NCBI GenBank assembly: GCA_910577825.1
Contig: CAJTOK010000017.1
Coordinates: forward strand, 1 to 62,936
Source of the DNA: an uncultured Lachnospiraceae bacterium
GTDB lineage: Bacteria > Bacillota > Clostridia > Lachnospirales > Lachnospiraceae
Length of the DNA stretch: 62,936 bases
Reading direction: 5' to 3'
How positions within the stretch are numbered: the first letter of the stretch is position 1; each line of letters begins with the position of its first letter. Below the pieces are notes generated by a model. The model was given only the letters and a program-made list of their open reading frames with translations. It did no database searches and was not told the origin of the DNA. The position numbers and the translations under genes are program-made. Shown piece by piece: positions 34,852 through 43,669 of the stretch.

Positions 34852-36138
34852 ATGAGAATTAAAAGAGTATTACAAGGGACTGCATTAACAGCCCTTGCTG
34901 CAGCAGCATGGATGGGTGCAGGTTCTGCAGATGCTTCAGCAGCAGTTAACCCTAAAACAGGTGTTACATTTGATGGTACTAGTTTAAAGTTAAAAGCAGA
35001 AGATGATGATTTAGAAATTATGACTAGTGTGGCAAAAGTAAGCACAAAAGGTGTTAAAATATCTTCATGGGATGTATATGAAGGTAATAGTGCTGTAGTA
35101 GACTTATCTAAATTAAATGTTACAAAGGATAATTATATTGCAATTAAGACAGATGATGCACCTGCCTTTTTGGTAAAAATTGCTGCAACAACAAAGAAGA
35201 CTAAAGTTACTATTGATAAAGAAAAAGCTACAATAACTAAGGTTGACTTATCAGCGGGTACAGCTGATAAGGTACAGGTCAGGACAGCAGTTGGCTCATA
35301 TGGTACTGCTAAGGCTGTTGGGGACTGGGATTTGTCTAATTACCAGTACCAGGGTGCTTCATTATATGTAAGAATACCTGCAGCTCCAACTGCTCCAACA
35401 ATAGAAGAGGCAAAGCTTGACAGTGCTGTTAAAGATGATACAACAAAATATGATGTATATGATATAGGAACTCTTCCTGGCAAAGAAGCAAAAGTTAATA
35501 TTGCAAAACAGGCTAATGGTCCTTCAGTTCCTGTAGATTATGTAAAAGGAAAAGTAACTATCCCTAACAAAACACAGTACCGTGTTGTTGTTAAAGGTAC
35601 TGCACTTGCTTCATCTTCCTCAGCTGTTACAACACAAAAAGACCCTAAAAATGTTAGCGAACTTTTAAATGGTGCTAAGAAAGCTATATTAGAGGTACGT
35701 AAAGCAGCAACTACAGGTAAAAAATGCGCTTCTAAGTGGACACGTGTTGTAATAGAAGCACCAAAGACATTTGAAGAAGACAGTATTGCTAAAAAGTTTA
35801 ATGCAGATGCAGCAACTGGTGATGCTATTGCAGAAGTTACAACTAATGGTGCTCTTAAAATAAAATATGCAACTAAGACAGTAAAGAGAGTTGAAAGCAA
35901 GACAGGATTTGAGATTACGAATGAAACTAAAGTTGCATTCCAGTATTATGTAGGAGACAATGCAAATACAGCTGTAGATAAAGATATTAAGACATTAAAA
36001 GCAGAGAAGGGTAAAGCTACTCTTAAGAAGGAAGCTGCTGCTGGTAAGAAAATATGGATTCGTGTAGCTGGTGAGAAGAAGTCAGCACGTTGGGCAGGAG
36101 AATGGACAGAACTTGGTACACTTCCAACAATTAGCTAA
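34852..36138 (+). CDS. Secreted surface protein, paralogue 1 of 3
   Basis: 428 aa with a Sec signal (MRIKRVLQGTALTALAAAAW...ASA, cut near residue 29). The mature protein is rich in Lys, Ala, Thr and has repeated beta-type blocks: SSWDVYEG, VDLSKLNVTKDNYIAI, NYQYQGASLYVRIP, LPGKEAKVNIAKQANGPSVP, ILEVRKAATTGKKCASKWTR and KIWIRVAGEKKSARWAGEW. The same blocks occur in order in the genes at 37539 and 38954, so all three are paralogues. I do not recognise the family. There is no sortase motif, lipobox or SLH domain. Tandem VRxA...SxWTR units suggest an array of beta-sandwich modules. RBS AAGGAGG. Confidence 0.75.
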   Translation: MRIKRVLQGTALTALAAAAWMGAGSADASAAVNPKTGVTFDGTSLKLKAEDDDLEIMTSVAKVSTKGVKISSWDVYEGNSAVVDLSKLNVTKDNYIAIKTDDAPAFLVKIAATTKKTKVTIDKEKATITKVDLSAGTADKVQVRTAVGSYGTAKAVGDWDLSNYQYQGASLYVRIPAAPTAPTIEEAKLDSAVKDDTTKYDVYDIGTLPGKEAKVNIAKQANGPSVPVDYVKGKVTIPNKTQYRVVVKGTALASSSSAVTTQKDPKNVSELLNGAKKAILEVRKAATTGKKCASKWTRVVIEAPKTFEEDSIAKKFNADAATGDAIAEVTTNGALKIKYATKTVKRVESKTGFEITNETKVAFQYYVGDNANTAVDKDIKTLKAEKGKATLKKEAAAGKKIWIRVAGEKKSARWAGEWTELGTLPTIS

Positions 36139-36512
36139 TCAGATTTGATTAAACTATTTATACATACTAAAGATTTTTTACCAGAATGTTATTGTTTTGT
36201 ACTATATTAAAATTAGGAGAGAGGATTGTTAAAACGGTCCTCTCTTCCTCTATTATGCTAGTTTAATTTATATATCACCATAGACATAAATAGTAAAATA
36301 GTTTTTAAATTTGAAAAGAATGCTTTTTACATTTTCCAGTGTGATAATTATCTGCTTTACAGACCATGAATTTCCTAATGAAATGCCTTTGTTGTATTAG
36401 TTTTATAACAGTACAGATTTTACACTTTATACATCAGATAAGTTATTATTGCGCATCTTTGGCTAATAATAGTAATAATAAACCGAATGACATAGAAATG
36501 AGGAAAGATTAA
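36139..36512. other. Intergenic region with one hairpin
   Basis: GGAGAGAGGA (36216-36225) and TCCTCTCTTCC (36238-36248) form a stem of 8 or more bp that may terminate the surface-protein mRNA, though the T-run is poor. The rest is AT-rich and I see no gene in it. Confidence 0.5.
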
Positions 36513-37442
36513 ATGAAAAGAAAATATTATTATATTTGTTTATTAATATTGTGTATAACAGCTATAACCGGCTGTTCTAAGGAAAAAGATAATACTACAG
36601 ATGCCCTGCAGGTAAAATATAATGTAAACAGTGGTTTTCTTGAAGGTGCAGGGATAAGTTTCCAGATTGATGACAAGAATGCAGCTGTTGCAGGACACTG
36701 TGACATGGATATAGAGAAAATTGAAGTTCCAGATAAGATTAATTATGAAAATAAAGACTATCCTGTTGTAAAAGTTATAAGCAGTGCTTTTGAATCTGAT
36801 ACAAGTCTTGTAAGTTTTAAAGCAGGAAATAATATAACAGAAATTGAAGAAAGTGCATTTTATTCATGTGATACTTTAAAAACTATTGATTTGAATAATA
36901 CTGTCAAGGTAATTGGTGCAGATGCTTTTGGCGGGTGTTCTGACTTAAAGGAAGTAAAAGGTGCTGGCGCTTTAACCAGTATTTCAGACAATGCCTTTAG
37001 TGCATGTTATGCACTTGAATATATTTTTATATCTAAGAATGTAGAAAGTATGGGCATTGAAATCTTTTCAGATTGTGAAGGGCTTAAGAAATGTGACCTT
37101 GAGGAAGGTTTAACATTTATCGGGCAGGGGATGTTTACTAATTGTACAAACCTTTCAGAGATTTCAATTCCAAAAAGTGTAACAACTATTAATGAAGAAG
37201 CGTTCTGGGGCTGCAGTGCCATTAAGGAGCTGGAACTGCCAGAAGGACTGGTTGTAATTGGTGATAAAGCTTTTTATGATACAGAAATTAAGACATTAAA
37301 ATTGCCAGAGGGTATAACAGGCATTAAGTTTGATATGCTTGATGGTATGGTTGAGTTAGAAAGTATTACAGTGCCTTCATCAAAGGAAAGTATGTATAAG
37401 GAACAGTTTAATGAATATGGAATTGAGATAAATGTTTATTAA
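36513..37442 (+). CDS. BspA-like leucine-rich-repeat lipoprotein
   Basis: A 309-aa protein. The lipoprotein signal ends TAITGC (Cys21). From about residue 80 there are LRR_5 repeats of the Treponema/BspA type, about 23 residues each, with blocks such as ITEIEESAFYSCDTLKTIDL and VIGADAFGGCSDLKEV, and LKLPEGITGIKF near the end. Such repeats usually mediate binding to surfaces or other proteins. It lies between paralogues 1 and 2 of the secreted family, which suggests but does not prove a shared surface role. GAGGAAAG precedes ATG 36513. Confidence 0.88.
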   Translation: MKRKYYYICLLILCITAITGCSKEKDNTTDALQVKYNVNSGFLEGAGISFQIDDKNAAVAGHCDMDIEKIEVPDKINYENKDYPVVKVISSAFESDTSLVSFKAGNNITEIEESAFYSCDTLKTIDLNNTVKVIGADAFGGCSDLKEVKGAGALTSISDNAFSACYALEYIFISKNVESMGIEIFSDCEGLKKCDLEEGLTFIGQGMFTNCTNLSEISIPKSVTTINEEAFWGCSAIKELELPEGLVVIGDKAFYDTEIKTLKLPEGITGIKFDMLDGMVELESITVPSSKESMYKEQFNEYGIEINVY

Positions 37443-37538
37443 ATAATACAAATTTACAGTTATCTATTCACATTTTATGGAAAAATGCCGACAATATTTA
37501 TAAGAGTTTTTTGACATAGAATTAAAGGGGGTATTATT

Positions 37539-38924
37539 ATGAGAACTAAAAGGGTATTACAGGGTACTGCTTTAACAGCCTTTGCTGCTGCTGCGTGGCT
37601 TGGCGCTGGTCCTGCTGGTGCATCAGCGGCGGTTAGTATTGCAGATGTTACATTTGATGAACAAAATGTAAGTCTTGAAGTAAAGTTTAATGACCCTGAA
37701 CTTATGGTTGGAATGGCTAAGGTTGATAGAAATAAAAAGGCTAAAGTAGCTGCATGGGATATATTTGAGCCAGAGACTGGCAAAACAAATGGTACTGCCA
37801 GAATTGATTTATCCAAGTTAAGTGTTGTAAAAGATAATTATATTGCAATTACAACTAATGATATGGAGATACCGCTGTATATAAAGCTGGCGGCTACAGC
37901 TAAGAGGAATAAAATAACATTTCATAAAGATACAGCAAAGATAAGTGATTTTAAAGCAGATGGCAAAGATGTTACAGATATCGAGTACAGAAGGACAACT
38001 GATGCCTGGACTAATAAAACCATTAAGATATCACAGATAGGATTTTCAGAGTACCAGTACCAGGGTGCTGTATTATATTTAAGAGTGCCCGGCATTGACG
38101 AGTTAAGTAAAATTACAACAGGCAAGGCAGGCAGCACTGACGACCCATATAAAGACTTAAAAAAGGAACAGGTAGATATTAATACTATCAATAATAATCC
38201 TGCAATCATGGCAGATGTATATAGTATAGGAAGCCTTCCTGGCAAGGAAGTAAAGCTTAATGTTGCCAAACAGGCAAACGGGCCTTCTGTTCCTGTAGAT
38301 TATAAAAAGGGCACAGTAACTGTTAATAAGAATTTAGAGTACCGTGTTATTAAGGATAGTGGAATTGTTTCATATGCTGCCATAGCTTCCAAGTCTGTTA
38401 AAAAGGTCAGTGACATTTTAGGGGCATCAGATGGTTCAGCTGCTGTATCATCAGGTGTAATAGAAGTACGTAAAGCCCCTGTATCAGCTGGAAAAGGCAA
38501 GAGTGCTTCAAAGTGGACACGTATCAGGCTGGAAGAGCCAAAGGCACTTGCACTTGCATCAGGTACAGCTGATATCAATACTTTAACAACTGATAAACCA
38601 CTTACAATTTCAACAGCTACTGGTGCTGTTATTGAAGCTGTATATAAACTTAACAGCAAGAACACGGCTGTTACACACTTAACCCTTACAAATAAAACCA
38701 GTGATAACTATGAGTATTATTTAGGTTCTGCTGTTCCTGAGGCTGGAGATAAAGCAATTAAGACAATAAAGGGAAATAAGACAGCCAGTATTAAAAAAGA
38801 TGATGTTAATGGGAAAAACATATATATACGTATGGCTGGTGACAAGAAAACCAAGAGATGGGCAGGAGAATGGACAAAGGCTGGAACAAATATTAAAGTT
38901 CCTGAAATTGCTGCTTCTAAGTAA
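37539..38924 (+). CDS. Secreted surface protein, paralogue 2 of 3
   Basis: 461 aa with a signal peptide nearly identical to paralogue 1 (MRTKRVLQGTALTAFAAAAW) and an ASA cleavage region. Shared blocks in the same order: VAAWDIFEP, IDLSKLSVVKDNYIAI, EYQYQGAVLYLRVPG, LPGKEVKLNVAKQANGPSVP, VIEVRKAPVSAGKGKSASKW and IYIRMAGDKKTKRWAGEW. The central linker is longer. AAAGGGGG lies before ATG 37539. It is 29 nt upstream of paralogue 3, so the two are probably co-transcribed. Confidence 0.78.
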   Translation: MRTKRVLQGTALTAFAAAAWLGAGPAGASAAVSIADVTFDEQNVSLEVKFNDPELMVGMAKVDRNKKAKVAAWDIFEPETGKTNGTARIDLSKLSVVKDNYIAITTNDMEIPLYIKLAATAKRNKITFHKDTAKISDFKADGKDVTDIEYRRTTDAWTNKTIKISQIGFSEYQYQGAVLYLRVPGIDELSKITTGKAGSTDDPYKDLKKEQVDINTINNNPAIMADVYSIGSLPGKEVKLNVAKQANGPSVPVDYKKGTVTVNKNLEYRVIKDSGIVSYAAIASKSVKKVSDILGASDGSAAVSSGVIEVRKAPVSAGKGKSASKWTRIRLEEPKALALASGTADINTLTTDKPLTISTATGAVIEAVYKLNSKNTAVTHLTLTNKTSDNYEYYLGSAVPEAGDKAIKTIKGNKTASIKKDDVNGKNIYIRMAGDKKTKRWAGEWTKAGTNIKVPEIAASK

Positions 38925-38953
38925 TAATTCAGGCTGTTAAAGGGGGTATTTTT

Positions 38954-40471
38954 ATGAGGATAAATAGATTATTACAGGGAATGGCTGTTACTGCACTGGC
39001 GGCAGCAGCATGGGCTGGCATAGGCTCTGCTGGTGCATCAGCAAGCATTAATATAAACAATGTAAGTGTTAATACAAATGACCAGCAGATAGTTGTTACA
39101 CCAGGTCCAGGTGATAAAGAGGTTTTATTTGGCATAGCTAAAAAAGGTAATAACAGGAAAGCTGGCAAAACAGTATTTAAAGTATCTGCATGGGATGTAC
39201 ATGATGTTAATGGTGCTGCTAAGGTTACAATGGATTTATCAAAGTTAAATGCTGCAAAGGATAATTTTATTGCAGTTATGACAGGTGATATGGATACGCC
39301 ATATATAATAAGGATTCCAGCATCAGACAAGGTTAATGTTTTAACATATAATGCAGAGAAGCATGTATTAGATTTTAAAGCTGGCAACAATAAAAGAAAT
39401 GCCGTTGCAGTAAAGGCTTTCCAGTACAGGATACCAGGAGGCGGCTGGACTACAGTAAATGAAGACAAGGTAAATAAAGGTGTAACTGAAAATATTTTTT
39501 CAGAATACCAGAGCTACGGTGCTTCACTGTATGTAAGGACTTTAGCTGTACAGGAAAACCTTAAACAGGATTCTTATTATTCTGATGTATATGATGCAGG
39601 TAATATTGATAAAAAGCTTGAGGTATATGTTGCAGGAAAGCTTCCTGGCAAGATATCAAAGCTTAATATTGCTAAACAGGCAAACGGGCCTGCTGTTTCT
39701 GTACAGTATGCAGCAGGGACTTTAACACTTCCAAAGGCTGCTGAATACCGTGTGCTTATTAAAGAAGAAGGGGCAGACGGCAAGAGTAATTATACATTTA
39801 AAGAGTTCCAGAAGACAGAAGGGGATAAAACCAGTACAACAAATATTGAAGCAACTAATGCCACAAAAGTTACAAAAGGTGTAAAAGTAGATACACTTCT
39901 TAGTACAGATGCTAAACCTGCTACAGCTGGTGCAGCCGGGGTTCTGGAAGTACGTACCAAAGCTAAGGTTAATGATTCTTCACCTAAGAAGGCTAAATGT
40001 GCTTCTAAATGGACACGTGTCAATATTGAAATTACAGCACCTCTTACTGATGACGAACTTGGTGGTACAGAAACTATAGCAAAAGCCACAAGTACAGACT
40101 CTGTAAGCGGGGGTGTTTTACATGCTATAGTCAGAGTAAAGAAAGATGATAAATATATAGAGGTTGTAAAAGTTGATTATGGTACTTCGGCTACATCAGG
40201 AAGTATTGGTACAATCAGGTTTACTAATATAGGCAGTGATGATTACCAGATTACGGTTTCAAAGGAAAAAGTTGATGATGTTTCAAAATTACCAACAACA
40301 GGCACAGGTGTAAAAACACTGGCAGCAGGAAATGTTTCAACTAAAATAGTGAATTTTACCAATGTAGAAGATGGCAGTTATATTTATATACGTAAGGCTG
40401 GCAACCAGAGCAAAAAGAAATGGGCTGGTGTTTACAGGCTGTTTGGAGTGGCTGATTTTCCTAAGAAGTAA
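38954..40471 (+). CDS. Secreted surface protein, paralogue 3 of 3
   Basis: 505 aa, the longest of the three. The signal is MRINRLLQGMAVTALAAAAW...ASA. Shared blocks are VSAWDVHDV, MDLSKLNAAKDNFIAV, EYQSYGASLYVRT, LPGKISKLNIAKQANGPAVS, VLEVRTKAKVNDSSPKKAKC with ASKWTRVNIE, and IYIRKAGNQSKKKWAGVYRL. Divergence from paralogues 1 and 2 is concentrated in the linkers. AAAGGGGG precedes ATG 38954. A strong terminator follows. Function unknown, probably a surface layer or matrix component by abundance-type codon bias and secretion (inference). Confidence 0.78.
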   Translation: MRINRLLQGMAVTALAAAAWAGIGSAGASASININNVSVNTNDQQIVVTPGPGDKEVLFGIAKKGNNRKAGKTVFKVSAWDVHDVNGAAKVTMDLSKLNAAKDNFIAVMTGDMDTPYIIRIPASDKVNVLTYNAEKHVLDFKAGNNKRNAVAVKAFQYRIPGGGWTTVNEDKVNKGVTENIFSEYQSYGASLYVRTLAVQENLKQDSYYSDVYDAGNIDKKLEVYVAGKLPGKISKLNIAKQANGPAVSVQYAAGTLTLPKAAEYRVLIKEEGADGKSNYTFKEFQKTEGDKTSTTNIEATNATKVTKGVKVDTLLSTDAKPATAGAAGVLEVRTKAKVNDSSPKKAKCASKWTRVNIEITAPLTDDELGGTETIAKATSTDSVSGGVLHAIVRVKKDDKYIEVVKVDYGTSATSGSIGTIRFTNIGSDDYQITVSKEKVDDVSKLPTTGTGVKTLAAGNVSTKIVNFTNVEDGSYIYIRKAGNQSKKKWAGVYRLFGVADFPKK

Positions 40472-40519
40472 TAGAATTACAGTTGTAGATAATATATTTA
40501 AATAACCTGTGGGTAATTA

Positions 40520-40553
40520 AAAAGGGGCAAGGCTCAGGCTTTGCCCCTTTTTA
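40520..40553 (+). terminator. Strong GC-rich terminator after the secreted paralogues
   Basis: AAAAGGGGCAAGGC and GCTTTGCCCCTTTTT form a long stem with a 4-nt TCAG loop, followed by a T-run. Confidence 0.9.
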
Positions 40554-40571
40554 TATATCTGTCTTACAATC

Positions 40572-40600
40572 TTGACTTAAAGCCTGTCCAGGCATATAAT
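40572..40600 (+). promoter_or_regulatory. Sigma-A type promoter of the chemoreceptor gene
   Basis: TTGACT at 40572-40577 and TATAAT at 40595-40600 are 17 bp apart, 48 nt before ATG 40648. Confidence 0.7.
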
Positions 40601-40647
40601 AAAATAGTTACCGGGGATTATTTTTGAAGGGGAGAAGGAGAAAAAAT

Positions 40648-42342
40648 ATGGCAAATAAAAATAATAAGCTTACTAAAGACGTTGGGCAGGGGGCAGCATT
40701 AAGAAGGCTTGTAAAACATGCCCTGATGACAGTTGTAACAGGGGTTGCATTACTGGTAATGACGATACTTGCCAGTGTTATTTCATCAAGTGTACAGTCG
40801 GAGCAGCTTAATGCTACAAAGGCACTGAACCAGTACCGCAATGGTTCAAAAATCCTTACATATTCTGTGCAGTCATATGCGGTTACAGGCAATAAAATTT
40901 ATTATGATGATTATATGAAAGAACTGGAACAGGACAAGTCAAGGGAAAAAGCACTGGAAGTATTAAAAGGCATACATATTACAAATAGTGAATGGGATGA
41001 GTTAAATAAAATTTCAGGTCTTTCAGAAGGGCTTGTACCAACAGAAGAGAAGGCTATGGAGTGTGCAGCCGCCGGGGATACACAGACGGCATGCAGTTAT
41101 GTATTCAGTGATGAATATGAGAGTACAACCAGCCAGATAAATACGTTTACCGATGAAGTTATTGATAAAATACAAGACAGGAACAGTGACAAGCGGAAAG
41201 TTATCAATGTAATAATGGTTATAATACAAGTGTTATTTATTGCTGCATTTATATTTATAGTAAATGATATCCTGAAAATAATCAGGTTTGCCAGGCAGGA
41301 ACTTCTTGTGCCTGTTGAAAAGGTATCCCAGCAGATGTCAGAGCTTGCAAAAGGGAATTTTAGCGCACCTCTTGATATGAAGGAGGATAACAGCGAAGTA
41401 GGTTCTATGGTGTGTTCAATTAATTTTATGAAGAGCAATATTACAAGTATGGTTAAGGAAATATCAGATATACTTGAACATATGAGTAATGGTGATTATA
41501 ATGTTGGTATACAGCAGGAGTATGTCGGGGACTTTATCCAGATTAAAGACTCATTTATAAGTATTGGGGAGAAAATGAGGAAGAGCCTTTTAACAATACG
41601 TGAAGTTACCGGGCATATTGATAATGGTTCAGAACAGCTTTCATGTGCTGCAGAAGACCTTGCAGAAAGCTGTACTTCACAGGCAATGCAGGTATCAGAA
41701 CTTGTAAGCATTATTGGCAGGATTACGGAAAGTATGGAAACTAATGCGCTTGAAGCCAAAGAATCAGTCGGGATTGCATCAAGGGCAGGTGCATCATTGC
41801 AGACAGGTAATGAAAAGATGCAGGAGTTAATAGATGCAATTAGTGAAATAAGTAAATGTTCAGAACAAATAGGGTCAATTATCGGTGATATTGAAGATAT
41901 AGCATCACAGACTAACCTGCTGTCTTTGAATGCTGCTATTGAAGCAGCAAGGGCAGGTGAAGCAGGAAAGGGATTTGCTGTTGTTGCAGAGCAGGTCAAG
42001 AGCCTTGCAGAAGAGTCAGCAAAGGCTGCAGGAAGGACAACAAACCTTATTGAAACAACAATAGATGCAGTAGATAAAGGGATTTCAATCGCCAATGAAA
42101 CCGCTGGTGATATGTCTGAAGTTATGGACGGTGCAAAGGAAGCAACACAGAAAATGGGACAGATAGCTTCAATGTTACAACGTAATGTTGAACATATGCA
42201 CGAAGTAAATGAAAATATTTCACAGGTTTCTGCAGTGGTAGATAATAATTCTGCTACATCAGAAGAAACAGCGGCTATAAGCCAGGAGCAGAAACAGCAG
42301 GTAGAAGCAATGGTGTCTTTAATGAACCAGTTTGTAATATAA
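40648..42342 (+). CDS. Methyl-accepting chemotaxis protein
   Basis: 564 aa. The start is ATG 40648, because GAAGGAG at 40634-40640 lies 7 nt upstream. TM1 at residues 28-48, a helical periplasmic sensor (four-helix-bundle type) to about 190, TM2 near 192-212, HAMP, and a long cytoplasmic coiled coil with the signalling tip QTNLLSLNAAIEAARAGEAGKGF. No C-terminal CheR-binding pentapeptide. Ligand unknown. It is followed by an HPt gene and, after GreA, by another chemoreceptor. Confidence 0.93.
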   Translation: MANKNNKLTKDVGQGAALRRLVKHALMTVVTGVALLVMTILASVISSSVQSEQLNATKALNQYRNGSKILTYSVQSYAVTGNKIYYDDYMKELEQDKSREKALEVLKGIHITNSEWDELNKISGLSEGLVPTEEKAMECAAAGDTQTACSYVFSDEYESTTSQINTFTDEVIDKIQDRNSDKRKVINVIMVIIQVLFIAAFIFIVNDILKIIRFARQELLVPVEKVSQQMSELAKGNFSAPLDMKEDNSEVGSMVCSINFMKSNITSMVKEISDILEHMSNGDYNVGIQQEYVGDFIQIKDSFISIGEKMRKSLLTIREVTGHIDNGSEQLSCAAEDLAESCTSQAMQVSELVSIIGRITESMETNALEAKESVGIASRAGASLQTGNEKMQELIDAISEISKCSEQIGSIIGDIEDIASQTNLLSLNAAIEAARAGEAGKGFAVVAEQVKSLAEESAKAAGRTTNLIETTIDAVDKGISIANETAGDMSEVMDGAKEATQKMGQIASMLQRNVEHMHEVNENISQVSAVVDNNSATSEETAAISQEQKQQVEAMVSLMNQFVI

Positions 42343-42402
42343 AGCAGTTATTGCAGATTGAGTATACCTGTTTTATATTATATTGTGAAAGGAGTTATAG
42401 TA

Positions 42403-42750
42403 ATGACAGTAGAGGAGTGTTATAATGCTTTTGGAGGGGATTATAAACAGGCTGCCGGACGCCTGTACAGTGATGCAATTATTAAGAAATTTATGATTAA
42501 ATTTCCATCACAGTGTGGTTATGATGAACTTTGCAAAGCAATAGAAGAAAAGGATTATAAAGCGGCTTTTGCAGCAGCGCATACATTAAAAGGTGTATGT
42601 ATGAATTTAAGTTTTACAGCTCTTGAAGAATCCAGTTCTATGCTTACAGAGGCATTGCGCAACGGCTTTTCTGAGGAAGTGCCTGGCCTGTATATAAAAG
42701 TACAGAGTGATTATAAAAGGATATTGGATGTAATTAATGAAATTGCCTGA
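42403..42750 (+). CDS. Stand-alone HPt phosphotransfer protein
   Basis: A 115-aa histidine phosphotransfer (HPt) domain. The phospho-acceptor block is AAHTLKGVCMNLSF with the second half EESSSMLTEAL. ATG 42403 is preferred to upstream frames because AAAGGAG at 42388-42394 is 8 nt away. It would relay phosphate between a receiver and another protein in a phosphorelay. No kinase or receiver gene is in the window, so partners are unknown. It lies 60 nt after the chemoreceptor, which hints at a link to chemotaxis-type signalling. Confidence 0.85.
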   Translation: MTVEECYNAFGGDYKQAAGRLYSDAIIKKFMIKFPSQCGYDELCKAIEEKDYKAAFAAAHTLKGVCMNLSFTALEESSSMLTEALRNGFSEEVPGLYIKVQSDYKRILDVINEIA

Positions 42751-42789
42751 AAATGCCCAGGCAGGATAAATTATAAAAGGAGGTTTATT

Positions 42790-43092
42790 ATGGTTAAACA
42801 TATTATTTTATGGAAATTAAAGGACGGTCTGGATGGAAAGGGCAAAGAAGAGGTACTTAATGGAATTAAGGACAGCCTTGAAGGACTTTATGGAAAAATA
42901 CCAGGACTTTTAAAGATATCAGTGGAAATTTCGCCGCTTCCTTCTTCAAATGCTGATGTCATGCTTTACAGTGAGCTTGAAAGTGAAAGTGCATTAAAAG
43001 AATACCAGACGCACCCGGAACATGTAAAGGCAGCAGATACTTATGTGCGCCCGTATACAGAAACCAGGATGTGCATGGATTGTGAAGGATAA
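42790..43092 (+). CDS. Dabb (stress-responsive A/B barrel) domain protein
   Basis: 100 aa. HIILWKLKDG at the N-terminus and DVMLYSELESESALKEYQTHPEH are hallmark Dabb sequences, dimeric ferredoxin-like barrels of mostly unknown role. AAAAGGAGG is well spaced to ATG 42790. Followed after 3 nt by the GreA-like gene, so they are co-transcribed. Confidence 0.88.
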   Translation: MVKHIILWKLKDGLDGKGKEEVLNGIKDSLEGLYGKIPGLLKISVEISPLPSSNADVMLYSELESESALKEYQTHPEHVKAADTYVRPYTETRMCMDCEG

Positions 43093-43095
43093 GCT

Positions 43096-43596
43096 ATGTA
43101 TGACAGGCTGACTAAAAAAGATATTGAAAAGATGGAGCAGGAAATAGAGCACAGGAAGCTTGTAGTAAGAAAACAGGCTCTGGAGGATGTGAAGGAAGCA
43201 AGGGCACATGGCGATTTAAGTGAAAATTTTGAATATAAAGCAGCTAAAAAGTTTAAGAATGAAAATGAAAGCAGGATACGCTACCTTGAAAAAATGGTTA
43301 AGACTGCACAAGTTATTGAAGACAGGTCTTTAAGTGATGAGGCGGGTTTAAATGATACAGTTGTTTTATATATTGAAGATGAGGACTGTGAAGAGGAATA
43401 TAAGATAGTAACAACAGTAAGATGTGATGTCCTTAATAACCTGATTAGCATTGAATCACCTATGGGCAGTTCCCTTTTAGGACATAAAGCAGGGGAACGG
43501 GTTTATATTGCTATAAATGATAAGAGCGGTTATTATGCACAGATAAAAGAAATACGTAAAAGTGATGATGAAACAGAAGGAATAAACAGGTTTTAA
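43096..43596 (+). CDS. greA: GreA/GreB-family transcription elongation factor
   Basis: 166 aa. The N-terminal coiled coil contains the ARAHGDLSENFEYKAAK block, with the acidic tip residues that enter the RNA polymerase channel. The C-terminal FKBP-like domain has SPMGSSLLGHKAGERV. It rescues backtracked polymerase by stimulating RNA cleavage. The usual family length is 157-160 aa, so the short C-terminal extension is minor. It sits between a Dabb gene and a chemoreceptor, so it may be a second, non-housekeeping copy (inference). Confidence 0.9.
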   Translation: MYDRLTKKDIEKMEQEIEHRKLVVRKQALEDVKEARAHGDLSENFEYKAAKKFKNENESRIRYLEKMVKTAQVIEDRSLSDEAGLNDTVVLYIEDEDCEEEYKIVTTVRCDVLNNLISIESPMGSSLLGHKAGERVYIAINDKSGYYAQIKEIRKSDDETEGINRF

Positions 43597-43669
43597 GTTG
43601 CAGGTAAAAGGTAATTATAGTATAACCAGTAATAAGTTTTTTCAGAAAGCAGAACCAGGAGGTACGGGT

